DNA of 49,497 bases, from positions 1 through 49,497 of the forward strand of contig JBEBXQ010000015.1 in NCBI GenBank assembly GCA_040391535.1, in the 5' to 3' direction. Positions 32,283-40,683 of the stretch are shown in pieces. How positions within the stretch are numbered: position 1 is the first letter of the stretch; each line of letters starts with the position of its first letter. The position numbers were made by a program, and so were the translations under genes. Under the pieces are notes generated by a model that saw only the letters and a list, made by a program, of their open reading frames with translations, ran no database searches and was not told where the DNA came from. This DNA comes from JBEBXQ01 sp040391535 (GTDB lineage: Bacteria; Bacteroidota; Bacteroidia; Cytophagales; Spirosomataceae).

Positions 32283-33047
32283 TTAATTACAAGCTTTTAT
32301 GATATTAACGAAATCTCTTGACTTTAATGATGCGCCACCTACAAGTCCGCCGTCTACATCCGGGTTTGCAAACAGTTCAGCGGCATTTGCTGCATTTACA
32401 CTTCCTCCGTAGAGGATCGTAATATTTCCGGCCAGTTCCTGCCCGTATTTTCCGGCGATATGTTCTCTCAGAGCCGCATGCATTTCCTGAGCCTGATCCG
32501 CAGAAGCGGTTAAACCTGTGCCGATAGCCCAGATCGGTTCATAGGCAATTACCACTTTTTCAAAGTTTTCCGGAGAAAGATGAAAGAGGCTTTCAGTAAT
32601 CTGATTTTTTACATAGCCGATATAATCACTGTTCTGACGGAGATCAAGTGATTCGCCGCAGCAGAAAAGAGGGGTTAATCCGTTTGCAAGCGCGATATCA
32701 ACTTTAGCAGCGATGATCTGGTTGGTTTCCCCGAAATATTCACGGCGTTCGCTGTGCCCGATGATGACAGATGTGATTCCTGAGGAAGCCAGCATAGGCG
32801 CAGCTATCTCACCTGTATAGGCACCTGAAGGTTTGTCTGAACAGTTTTGAGCACCGAGGGAAATATTGGGCGTATTTTCAATGTATTTCTTCAGAGGCAG
32901 CAAATAAAGTGCCGGTGTGCATAAAATAACTTTTGTGTCATTTAAGACTTCGTCCTTTACCATATTGACCACTTCAGAAGTGAGAGCAAGTGCTTCGTCC
33001 AGGGTCTTGTTCATTTTCCAGTTGCCCGCTACAATCTTTTTGCGCAT
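32283..33047 (-). CDS. tpiA: Triosephosphate isomerase
   Basis: TpiA interconverts dihydroxyacetone phosphate and glyceraldehyde 3-phosphate. The 254 residues have catalytic K11 (GNWKMNKT), H98 (IIGHSERR) and E170 (AYEPIWAIGTG, which starts loop 6), plus the phosphate-binding ILYGGSV and GGLVGGASL. It is first in a minus-strand run with the GH3 fusion and rocD. Confidence 0.97.
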   Translation of the reverse strand: MRKKIVAGNWKMNKTLDEALALTSEVVNMVKDEVLNDTKVILCTPALYLLPLKKYIENTPNISLGAQNCSDKPSGAYTGEIAAPMLASSGITSVIIGHSERREYFGETNQIIAAKVDIALANGLTPLFCCGESLDLRQNSDYIGYVKNQITESLFHLSPENFEKVVIAYEPIWAIGTGLTASADQAQEMHAALREHIAGKYGQELAGNITILYGGSVNAANAAELFANPDVDGGLVGGASLKSRDFVNIIKACN

Positions 33048-33242
33048 GTTAAAACAGATTACTAAAATTTTTATGATTTATGAATTCTTCAATTGCGAAA
33101 ATACGATTTTTTACTTGAAAGCGATAGAATATTCTGAGATAATTGTGAATTGCAAATAATTGTTATTTATGATGTTTTTTTTGTGTTTATGGATGATAAT
33201 GATTAGTTTTATACACTGATCCAAATTTTATCAATTATCGCC

Positions 33243-34523
33243 ATGGGACGCCTTTGTATATTGATTATAAGCATATTGGCGGCTTTTTTTTCAGAAACTC
33301 CGGAAGGGGTGGCTCAGAAGAAAAGTATGCCTGGTCTGAAGTCATATGAAAAGTATGGCTACTTCCTGGAAGGACGGCGAAAAGTAGTCAGGATTCCCTT
33401 CGATTTTCACTCCAATCTGATTATTGTCCCGGTAGTGCTGAATGGCACGGATTCCTTACGTTTTATACTGGATACCGGGGTTAGTTCAACTATTATTACT
33501 GATCCTGCTAAAATTTCTGCCGAAAATATGCGGTTTACCCGGCGCGTCAGTCTTTCCGGTACGGGGCCTGATGAATCGATTTCTGCGCAGGTCGCTATCG
33601 GGAATACCCTTGAGCTGAGTTTGATGAGGGCTAATTTTCAGAATATAGTGGTCCTGGATGAAGATATACTGAAGTTATCGGAGTTTGTCGGTACGCCTGT
33701 ACACGGGATTTTCGGGTATGAAATCTTTAATAATTTTGTGGTGACCATCGATTTTGTTCACAAGGAGCTGATACTTACGGACCCGGAAAAATATACATAC
33801 AAGAAAAGGAAGGGCGAGAAATACCCTGTTACACTTGTAGATACAAAGCCATTTACGGATGCGATAACGATGGTTTCCAATGGAACGGAATATCCGATCA
33901 GGGTTTTAATTGATACGGGATCAGGACATGCATTGTTGCTGGATTGCCACACTGACCAGGCTATGCTTCCGCAAAAAATGATAGATGCACAATTGGGAAG
34001 AGGGTTGAACGGCATTATAAAAGGCAGTATCGGCAGAATAGACCAGATTCGTCTGGGAGATATTTTACTGAATAATGTAGTTACTTCCTTTCCTGATGAG
34101 GAGGCTTACGGAGCTAAGTTGTATAACCGGTCTGATCGCAACGGAAATATCGGGTGCGAGCTGCTCCGTCGCTTCCGGGTTACGCTTAATTACAGAGATG
34201 GGTATATGGTGCTGAAGCCCAATAAACGGAAACTTCAGGAGTCTTTTGAGCATGATATGAGCGGAATGGAGCTCAGGGCTATGGGGACAGACTATAAATC
34301 TTTTGTTGTTAATCATATTCTTGCTGACTCGCCTGCGGAAGAAGCCGGTATTCATGTGGGTGATGAGCTGATATTTATAAATGACCGTTCGACGGAGAGT
34401 ATGAGTATTTCAGAACTGTATAAAATGCTGCAGAAAGGAGACGGCAAAAAACTGAATCTTCTGGTCAAGCGAAATGGCGGGGGGATTGTTTTTGCGCAGA
34501 TAAAGCTCAGGAGAATGATCTGA
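33243..34523 (+). CDS. Exported aspartic-protease-like protein with a PDZ domain
   Basis: This 426-residue protein has a signal peptide (about 1-24). Two retropepsin-like repeats each carry an active-site triad, DTG at 77-79 (FILDTGVSSTII) and 224-226 (VLIDTGSGHALLL). A PDZ domain (about 345-415, ADSPAEEAGIHVGDELIFINDRS) closes it. Two DTG halves in one chain could form a pepsin-like active site without dimerisation. Such clan AA proteins with PDZ domains are common in Bacteroidota, with unknown substrates. It lies 17 bases before mnmD. Confidence 0.83.
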   Translation: MGRLCILIISILAAFFSETPEGVAQKKSMPGLKSYEKYGYFLEGRRKVVRIPFDFHSNLIIVPVVLNGTDSLRFILDTGVSSTIITDPAKISAENMRFTRRVSLSGTGPDESISAQVAIGNTLELSLMRANFQNIVVLDEDILKLSEFVGTPVHGIFGYEIFNNFVVTIDFVHKELILTDPEKYTYKKRKGEKYPVTLVDTKPFTDAITMVSNGTEYPIRVLIDTGSGHALLLDCHTDQAMLPQKMIDAQLGRGLNGIIKGSIGRIDQIRLGDILLNNVVTSFPDEEAYGAKLYNRSDRNGNIGCELLRRFRVTLNYRDGYMVLKPNKRKLQESFEHDMSGMELRAMGTDYKSFVVNHILADSPAEEAGIHVGDELIFINDRSTESMSISELYKMLQKGDGKKLNLLVKRNGGGIVFAQIKLRRMI

Positions 34524-34540
34524 TCTGTTAGTTTTGCAGT

Positions 34541-35215
34541 ATGGATAATTTTGAAAACAAGCCGTATCTTACGGCTGACGGATCTCATTCTTTGTTTGCA
34601 CCCCGTTTTAATCAGCATTATCACTCAAAGCAGGGTGCGGTAATGGAGTCCGATCATATTTTTATTACACTGGGGCTGCAGCCTGTGATGGCGTCACGGT
34701 CGGGGCAGATGATTTCAGTTTTTGAAATGGGGTTAGGGACTGGGCTCAATGCTTTGATGACATGGAAAGCAGCCGATGAATCAGAGCAGCATATTCATTA
34801 TACTTCAATAGAGGCTTATCCCATTCCTGTTAAAACTGCGGGGTTGTTCAATTTTGAAAAGGAGGTAGGGAAAATCGGATTGTCAGCACTACATGAATCA
34901 GAATGGGGTGGGCTGTTACAGCTTTCTCCTTTCTTTACTTTTTGTAAACATCGGATTTTCTTGCAGGATTTTGAGCCGGAAGTACTTTTTGATGTTATTT
35001 ATTTTGACGCCTTTTCGCCTGAAGCGCAACCGGAACTGTGGACGGAAGAGATATTCCGCAGTATGTTTAGAATGCTTAAGCCAGGTGGAGTACTGGTGAC
35101 CTATTCTTCCAAAGGAATTATAAGGCGTGCGATGCAGTCGGCCGGGTTTGAAGTAGAGAAGCATCCGGGACCTGGGTATAAAAGAGAGGTGGTCAGGGCT
35201 GTGAAGAAAGGTTGA
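34541..35215 (+). CDS. mnmD: tRNA mnm5s2U34 methyltransferase MnmD
   Basis: MnmD makes the last methylation of 5-methylaminomethyl-2-thiouridine at the wobble position of some tRNAs. The 224 residues correspond to the methyltransferase half of MnmC. The SAM motif EMGLGTGLNAL is at 62-72, with IYFDAFSPEAQPELWTEEIF, LKPGGVLVTYSSKG and the C-terminal PGPGYKREVVRA. The FAD oxidase half of MnmC is absent, as in many Bacteroidota and Gram-positives. It follows the protease gene by 17 bases and ends at a terminator. Confidence 0.93.
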   Translation: MDNFENKPYLTADGSHSLFAPRFNQHYHSKQGAVMESDHIFITLGLQPVMASRSGQMISVFEMGLGTGLNALMTWKAADESEQHIHYTSIEAYPIPVKTAGLFNFEKEVGKIGLSALHESEWGGLLQLSPFFTFCKHRIFLQDFEPEVLFDVIYFDAFSPEAQPELWTEEIFRSMFRMLKPGGVLVTYSSKGIIRRAMQSAGFEVEKHPGPGYKREVVRAVKKG

Positions 35216-35227
35216 CCGGTGGGTACA

Positions 35228-35263
35228 ACAAAAAGGTTTTCCCATAAATGAAAAAACCTTTTG
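35228..35263. terminator. Intrinsic terminator between mnmD and rpmB
   Basis: AAAAGGTTTT (35231-35240) pairs with AAAACCTTTT (35253-35262), and flanking ACA/TGT extend the stem. A and T runs on both sides suit the two convergent genes. Confidence 0.68.
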
Positions 35264-35296
35264 TCAGAATGCTTTGAAATAAAACGTAAAAGCGAC

Positions 35297-35536
35297 TTAG
35301 AAACTTAAAGTGCCTTTTTCGTAAGCTTTGCGGATTGTAGCCTCTACTCCGTTCTTGTTGATAGTACGCAGTGCAGAAGTTGAAATCTTCAAAGTAACCC
35401 ACTCACCCGTTGAAGGCAAAAAGAATTTCTTCTTTTGCAGGTTCGGGAAAAACTTACGTTTTGTTTTATTGTTAGCGTGCGATACATTATTACCGACGCG
35501 AGTTCTTTTTCCAGTAATTTGACAAACCTTAGCCAT
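35297..35536 (-). CDS. rpmB: 50S ribosomal protein L28
   Basis: This is ribosomal protein bL28, 79 residues from the ATG at 35536: MAKVCQITGKRTRVGNN, then NNKTKRKFFPNL and a C-terminal KAYEKGTLSF. The frame is open much further upstream, to 35755, but that part overlaps the FGGY kinase gene and is not coding. A full-consensus promoter at 35566-35596 confirms the short start. In many Bacteroidota rpmG follows rpmB; here rpmB stands alone. Confidence 0.97.
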   Translation of the reverse strand: MAKVCQITGKRTRVGNNVSHANNKTKRKFFPNLQKKKFFLPSTGEWVTLKISTSALRTINKNGVEATIRKAYEKGTLSF

Positions 35537-35565
35537 ATCGTTACTTCTTTTTCCAAATGAGGGGG

Positions 35566-35596
35566 CAAAGATATGTTTTTGTCTCGTATAATCAAA
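35566..35596 (-). promoter_or_regulatory. Promoter for rpmB
   Basis: On the minus strand TTTG (35596-35593), a 19-base spacer and TATCTTTG (35573-35566) match the Bacteroidota consensus at every fixed position. It ends about 30 bases before the rpmB ATG. Confidence 0.75.
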
Positions 35597-35612
35597 ATAT
35601 TTGATAAAAAAA

Positions 35613-36986
35613 TCAAACCTCTCTGAGGTTGGTTTCATCGATTTTAACCGAACGTATGTTCTCTGAATAGCAGACTTTTGCAGGTCTGGTAATATGGATA
35701 GCTGCTCCCAAAGCGGTTGCATAGCTGCTGTCAGGTATACTGAGTGTCTGTCCATCTAATTTTTCTGCCAGAATATTGCAGAATATTTCATTGGAAGAAA
35801 ATCCTCCGTCCATATAAATGAGCGGAATTTCTTTTGCCTGAATCATATCCAGTGAACCGATCAGTAAATCTGACAAGCCATCCAGCAGGTGGTGATAGGC
35901 ACAGGCGGCATTGGCAAACGCACTGACCATCCACTCTGACCGGTTTTTAAAAGGCTCACATCCTGTTTTATTAATCAGTGACGGTATAAAATCAGGGGCT
36001 GGGTGCTGAAGTATATCTGCATTGTAAGTAACCGATTTGTAAAAATCATCTTTCAGCTTAAAATACTGGGCAATCCTTTTTGTCTGATAATCATGCTCTC
36101 CGCCCAGATAAACCCTCGAAGCCTTTACTCCGCTGCCTTCAGGTGTCATGTAGTGCTGGCAATCTTTATTCAGCTGACCGGTGGTGAGGGTGCGTGTGTT
36201 GAAAAGATTGAAATTAACAAACCATGTCCCCGCCGAAATCAGTATGAAGGGGTTGCGTTCAGACTTGCGGTAAGGAATCAGTGCTGAACACGCAGAATGT
36301 AATCCGAATCCCGAAAGGATATTATCCTTTCCTTCACGATGAATAAAGGAGTTGGCTGCCAGTACCGGTGGCATCAGTTTGTCGAACCCTTCTTTCCTTA
36401 TCCAGTCATGATAATCCATCATCTCATAATTCCAGAGCATCGAATGGCTGCCAAGTGTCGTATATTCACTGGCAGACCTGCCTGTGATCAGATAAATAAT
36501 ATATTGAGGCAAGTGCATGCTCAGTTTGATTTTCCTGAACAAGGCGGGTTGCATATATTTTATCTTGAACATCTGCAGTCCTGAATTCAGCATACCCATG
36601 GCAGGGGACCCGGTTTGCAATGCCAGTTTCTCAGGTTCTCCGTACTGGTCATAAAAGCGCTGTGTAATAGCAGGCGGAAAGGCCTTAAATGGAGAATACA
36701 GCGGTGTCAGGGGTTTGTTCTCCTGATCCAGATGCACCATGGCAGCTCCATACGCGGTGGCATTTAATCCGGTAATCCGGTACTCAGGATTGTTTCTCAG
36801 CTGCTGCCATTGATGAATCACCCAATCTGAAATGAGGTTGATATCATCACAGGGAAAGCCGTCTTCATCGAGTATTAATGGCAATATTTCCTGATAGGAA
36901 TGAATAAGCCGGGTCTGTTTGTCAAAAAGAAAATACTTTTTGTATTTTCTCCCGATATCAAAAACAACAGTTACTTCTTGTACCAT
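35613..36986 (-). CDS. FGGY-family carbohydrate kinase
   Basis: This is a 457-residue sugar kinase of the FGGY family, which phosphorylates sugars such as fuculose, rhamnulose, xylulose or glycerol. The N-terminal half has VVFDIGRKYKKYFLFD, a variant of the usual DxGTxxxK phosphate loop with Arg-Lys in place of Gly-Thr. The C-terminal half has ISAGTWFVNF and the ATP-binding MDGGFSSNEIFCNILAEKL with ALGAA. The overall pattern is closest to fuculokinase/rhamnulokinase-like members. No isomerase, aldolase or transporter is adjacent, so the substrate stays open. Confidence 0.85.
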   Translation of the reverse strand: MVQEVTVVFDIGRKYKKYFLFDKQTRLIHSYQEILPLILDEDGFPCDDINLISDWVIHQWQQLRNNPEYRITGLNATAYGAAMVHLDQENKPLTPLYSPFKAFPPAITQRFYDQYGEPEKLALQTGSPAMGMLNSGLQMFKIKYMQPALFRKIKLSMHLPQYIIYLITGRSASEYTTLGSHSMLWNYEMMDYHDWIRKEGFDKLMPPVLAANSFIHREGKDNILSGFGLHSACSALIPYRKSERNPFILISAGTWFVNFNLFNTRTLTTGQLNKDCQHYMTPEGSGVKASRVYLGGEHDYQTKRIAQYFKLKDDFYKSVTYNADILQHPAPDFIPSLINKTGCEPFKNRSEWMVSAFANAACAYHHLLDGLSDLLIGSLDMIQAKEIPLIYMDGGFSSNEIFCNILAEKLDGQTLSIPDSSYATALGAAIHITRPAKVCYSENIRSVKIDETNLREV

Positions 36987-37180
36987 TTTTACTAAATTTG
37001 ATAATGAAAAAAGCCTGATTACAAGTTATCATTATTTTGCTTATTTTTATCCTTTATATTAGTTTTTGTAAAAAATAAAATGATTCCAACCATTTGAGCG
37101 CTGAAAGGCTCTTCCTTTACAACCGATCCTTTTGTCACACTGACTCTGCTTTCGGCGTACCTGAACTAAATCCTTAATCT

Positions 37181-37900
37181 ATGCGAATTTTTATTGCTTT
37201 TGTTTTAGTATGTTTTCCGGATGTGTGCAGTTTGTTTGCCCAGCAGGTGAGTGTAAAGGGCGCCGCTATACCTGAGTATCCTTACAATATCTACAAGGAA
37301 GCCACCAGAACATCGCAAAATCTATATAACGGCCGCCGGTATTTTCTTTATGACCCTCTCTCAGAAGAACATCAGTTTTATATTGACCGCAAATGGATAA
37401 CTGGAAGTGTTTTCTTTGACGGACAGCAATTTGACAGTGTAGCCCTGTTGTATGACATCCACAAAGAGGAGGTGGTACTAAAAGATCTGCATAACAATTT
37501 TATGCTTCTGCCTGTAGAACGGGTGAAATCCTTTGATATAAATCAGCATCATTTTGAAAGGCTGATCTCAGGTGATGATATCCCCTCTTATATGAAAACC
37601 GGGTTTTATGATGTCCTTTATAATGGTAACAGCAGAGTGATGGTACACAGGAAAAAGGACCGGCAGGAGAAAATAGCGGATATGAAAATAATTCCTATAT
37701 ATGAAATCAAGGACAGCTATTATATTTTCAGACATAATACCTACTGGTCGGTGCGTACCAAAAAATCCGTACTGACGCTGTTTCCAGGGTATGAAAGAGA
37801 AATGAAAAGAGGCCTCAGAAAGCAAAAGATCAGATACAGGAAAAACCGTGAACTGGCCATTACTGAGATGGTGAAACATTATGATGAAATAAGCAAATGA
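37181..37900 (+). CDS. Exported protein of unknown function (first gene of the 37181-44231 unit)
   Basis: This 239-residue protein has a signal peptide (about 1-20, ending SLFAQQ) and no family I recognise. The middle alternates beta-type segments (WITGSVFFDGQQFDSVALLYDIHKEEVVL). The C-terminus is very basic (about 205-230, MKRGLRKQKIRYRKNREL). Its stop overlaps the start of the TonB-dependent receptor by four bases (ATGA), so the two are translationally coupled. A role as a periplasmic accessory to the receptor is inference only. Confidence 0.72.
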   Translation: MRIFIAFVLVCFPDVCSLFAQQVSVKGAAIPEYPYNIYKEATRTSQNLYNGRRYFLYDPLSEEHQFYIDRKWITGSVFFDGQQFDSVALLYDIHKEEVVLKDLHNNFMLLPVERVKSFDINQHHFERLISGDDIPSYMKTGFYDVLYNGNSRVMVHRKKDRQEKIADMKIIPIYEIKDSYYIFRHNTYWSVRTKKSVLTLFPGYEREMKRGLRKQKIRYRKNRELAITEMVKHYDEISK

Positions 37901-40671
37901 TGAAGAAAAAACTACTCGTGCTTTTATTGTTTGGCTTCCTTGTATCTCCGCTCATCTCGAAAGGGCAAATCCAGCAGGAAAACAAAATATCCATTAAGCT
38001 TGAAGCCGGCCGTTTTCATGATTTTGTCAGAATGGTGGAAATACAGACCGATTATTATTTCTATTACAATCCGGCCCGTTTTGACAGCCTTACACTTGAT
38101 CTTGACGTAACGGACCTGACGATAAGGGAAGTGCTGGATATTGTCTTTAAAGGGTCAGAGTTTGAATACGCAATTGATAATAAGAAGAGAGTATATATTA
38201 CTGAAGGTCAGCCCATTATTACACAACTAAGCAGAACTCTGTTTGACCCTGATGCTGCGGATGATGCCGGGGAGGTTACTTATACAGGTCTGGATAATGA
38301 GGCACAGGAAAAGTTATTGTCAGCCGCAGAAAGCAAGCTGCATGAAATCGGTATCAGAAAACACAGGATTACGCCCGGAAACTCGTCGGTTACAGGTTAT
38401 GTCAGGAATGCTGTAAACGGAGAACCGGTAGTGGGAGCTGCTCTGTTTATTGAAAAACCCATGATAGGGACTACCACTGATGAACTTGGTTTTTTCAAAC
38501 TGACTATCCCACGCGGAAAGCAGCAGATACGCGTCAAAAGTTTTGGTATGAGGGAGACGTCGCGCAGTGTGATGCTGTATTCTGACGGTAAGCTGGATAT
38601 TGAGATGATTGAAAGTGTGATTGCTCTTAAAGAAATAGCCATAAAAGCAGGTGTGGATCAAAATGTATCAGGCACACAAATGGGGCAGGTCAAACTCACG
38701 CTCAAAAATTTAAAGCAGATGCCGGCTGTGATGGGAGAAACGGATTTACTGAGAACCATTCTGACACTGCCGGGTGTTAAATCCGTCGGAGAGAACAGTA
38801 CCGGCTTAAACGTAAGAGGTGGTTCGGCTGACCAGAACCTGATTCAGTACAATGATGCCGTCATTTACAATTCTTCACATCTTTTTGGCTTTTTTTCTGC
38901 CTTTAACCCTGATGTACTGCGTGATGCAGAATTGTATAAAAGTACCATCCCATCTAAATTCGGTGGAAGACTGGCTTCTGTACTGGACATTAATGGCAGA
39001 GACGGGAACAAGAAAAAATTCGTTGCTTCAGGCGGGATTGGCCTGGTAACCGGAAGGTTAACATTGGAAGGCCCGGTCATTAAGGATAAAACATCATTTC
39101 TGATTGGCGGACGGTCCACTTATTCCAACTGGGTCATCAAAGCACTGGACAATCCGGCTTATAATCAGAGCAAAGCTAATTTTTACGATGTGAATGTTCA
39201 GATTGCTCATGAAATCAATGAAAAGAATTCATTAACGCTGACCGGTTATACCAGTGACGATCGTTTCAAATTGTATGGAGATACACTGTATGCTTACCAG
39301 AACCGCCTGGCTTCTCTGAAATGGAAGCACACTTTTACCCCGAAACTGTATAGTGAGCTTACAGCCAGTCATAGTCAGTACAAATATCAGATGGAAGCGG
39401 CAGGGCTACCTTTAAATGCCTATGATCTTCAGTTCGGGATTGATCAGTCAAATTTTAAGGCTGATTTCAGTTATGCGCTGCATCCTAAACATATCCTTGA
39501 TTTTGGGATAAGTACCATTTACTATAAACTTCAACCAGGCATTTTTCGCCCGAAAGGAGAACAATCCCTGATTATGCATGATGTACTGGAACCGGAACAG
39601 GCACTGGAAAGTGCGATCTATCTGGAAGATAAGTACGAGGTTTCTCCTAAAATGTCAGTAACGGCCGGCTTGCGCTATTCATTTTTTCAGTACCTGGGGC
39701 CTAAAACGGTGAATCAGTATGCAGCAGGATTCCCGATCAGAACCATTTATCAGGAAGGAACCATCGATTATGCAGGCGGGAAAACGATTCAGAATTATGG
39801 AGGACCGGAAATCCGTCTCTCTGCCCGGTATAATCTGCAGGCCAATACCTCCTTAAAAGTAAGCTATAACACCTTGCGGCAGTATATTCACCTGCTTTCC
39901 AATACCATGACCATCTCACCGACCGATATCTGGAAGCTGAGCGATAAATACATCAGACCACAAACCGGAGATCAGATTTCCGTTGGTATTTATAAAAATC
40001 TGAAAGGGAATCAGATTGAGCTTTCTCTGGAAGGATATTACAAAAATATTGATAACTATCTGGATTATCGGGGAAGTGATTCACTGATCATGAATCATAA
40101 CATTGAAGCAGCGGTGCTGGGTACCAAAGCCAGGGCTTATGGAATTGAAATGCTTGTGAAGAAGATGTCAGGTAAGCTGAACGGCTGGGTAGGGTATACT
40201 TATTCGCGTACGCTGCTGCAGGCCAAAGACCCGGATGATCAGGATGCCCCCAACGGCGGAGATCCTTACCCTAGTAATTTTGATAAACCTCATGATTTTA
40301 CAGCCATAACCAATTACAGGTTGTCCCACCGATTCAGTATTTCGCTCAACTTTACCTACAGTACCGGCCGTCCGTATACACCACCTATAGGAAAATACGT
40401 GATTGACGGAGCAGAAAGAATATATTATGCGCAGCGAAACCAGAACCGTATTCCCGATTATTACAGAGTAGATGCCTCGATGAATATTGAAGGAAACCAT
40501 AAAGTAAGAAAACTGGCACATAGCTCATGGTCATTGTCGGTTTATAACCTGTTAGGCAGAAAGAATCCGACTTCGGTGTATTTTCAGTCCAATGCCGGCA
40601 GAGTGCAGGGTTACCAGCTATCGATATTCGGGCAGCCCATTCCTACAATAACCTATAATTTCAGATTTTAA
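37897..40671 (+). CDS. TonB-dependent receptor with STN and carboxypeptidase-like domains
   Basis: This 924-residue outer-membrane receptor has a signal peptide (about 1-24) and an STN domain (about 38-102, FHDFVRMVEIQTDYYFYYN). A carboxypeptidase-regulatory-like domain (about 163-248, SVTGYVRNAVNGEPVVGAALF), a plug (about 262-370, TGLNVRGGSADQNLIQYNDA) and a 22-strand-type barrel ending in TITYNFRF follow. STN domains often touch an anti-sigma factor, but no sigma/anti-sigma pair is adjacent. It is coupled to the upstream exported protein and followed after 12 bases by the DUF4249 lipoprotein. The substrate is unknown. Confidence 0.92.
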   Translation: MMKKKLLVLLLFGFLVSPLISKGQIQQENKISIKLEAGRFHDFVRMVEIQTDYYFYYNPARFDSLTLDLDVTDLTIREVLDIVFKGSEFEYAIDNKKRVYITEGQPIITQLSRTLFDPDAADDAGEVTYTGLDNEAQEKLLSAAESKLHEIGIRKHRITPGNSSVTGYVRNAVNGEPVVGAALFIEKPMIGTTTDELGFFKLTIPRGKQQIRVKSFGMRETSRSVMLYSDGKLDIEMIESVIALKEIAIKAGVDQNVSGTQMGQVKLTLKNLKQMPAVMGETDLLRTILTLPGVKSVGENSTGLNVRGGSADQNLIQYNDAVIYNSSHLFGFFSAFNPDVLRDAELYKSTIPSKFGGRLASVLDINGRDGNKKKFVASGGIGLVTGRLTLEGPVIKDKTSFLIGGRSTYSNWVIKALDNPAYNQSKANFYDVNVQIAHEINEKNSLTLTGYTSDDRFKLYGDTLYAYQNRLASLKWKHTFTPKLYSELTASHSQYKYQMEAAGLPLNAYDLQFGIDQSNFKADFSYALHPKHILDFGISTIYYKLQPGIFRPKGEQSLIMHDVLEPEQALESAIYLEDKYEVSPKMSVTAGLRYSFFQYLGPKTVNQYAAGFPIRTIYQEGTIDYAGGKTIQNYGGPEIRLSARYNLQANTSLKVSYNTLRQYIHLLSNTMTISPTDIWKLSDKYIRPQTGDQISVGIYKNLKGNQIELSLEGYYKNIDNYLDYRGSDSLIMNHNIEAAVLGTKARAYGIEMLVKKMSGKLNGWVGYTYSRTLLQAKDPDDQDAPNGGDPYPSNFDKPHDFTAITNYRLSHRFSISLNFTYSTGRPYTPPIGKYVIDGAERIYYAQRNQNRIPDYYRVDASMNIEGNHKVRKLAHSSWSLSVYNLLGRKNPTSVYFQSNAGRVQGYQLSIFGQPIPTITYNFRF

Positions 40672-40683
40672 CGCTGAAGAAAG

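Noticed and set aside
35537..35755. N-terminal extension of rpmB to a 152-residue protein
   Set aside because: The extra part overlaps the FGGY kinase gene, is unlike any L28, and lies upstream of a full-consensus promoter. The ATG at 35536 gives a standard L28.
36993..37000. TAAATTTG as the promoter of the 37181-44231 unit
   Set aside because: The box matches, but there is no TTTG at the right distance and it lies about 180 bases from the first start; left unassigned.
37897..40671. Calling the receptor unit a SusCD polysaccharide utilisation locus
   Set aside because: The lipoprotein is DUF4249-like rather than SusD-like, and no glycoside hydrolase or SusR/HTCS-type regulator is adjacent.
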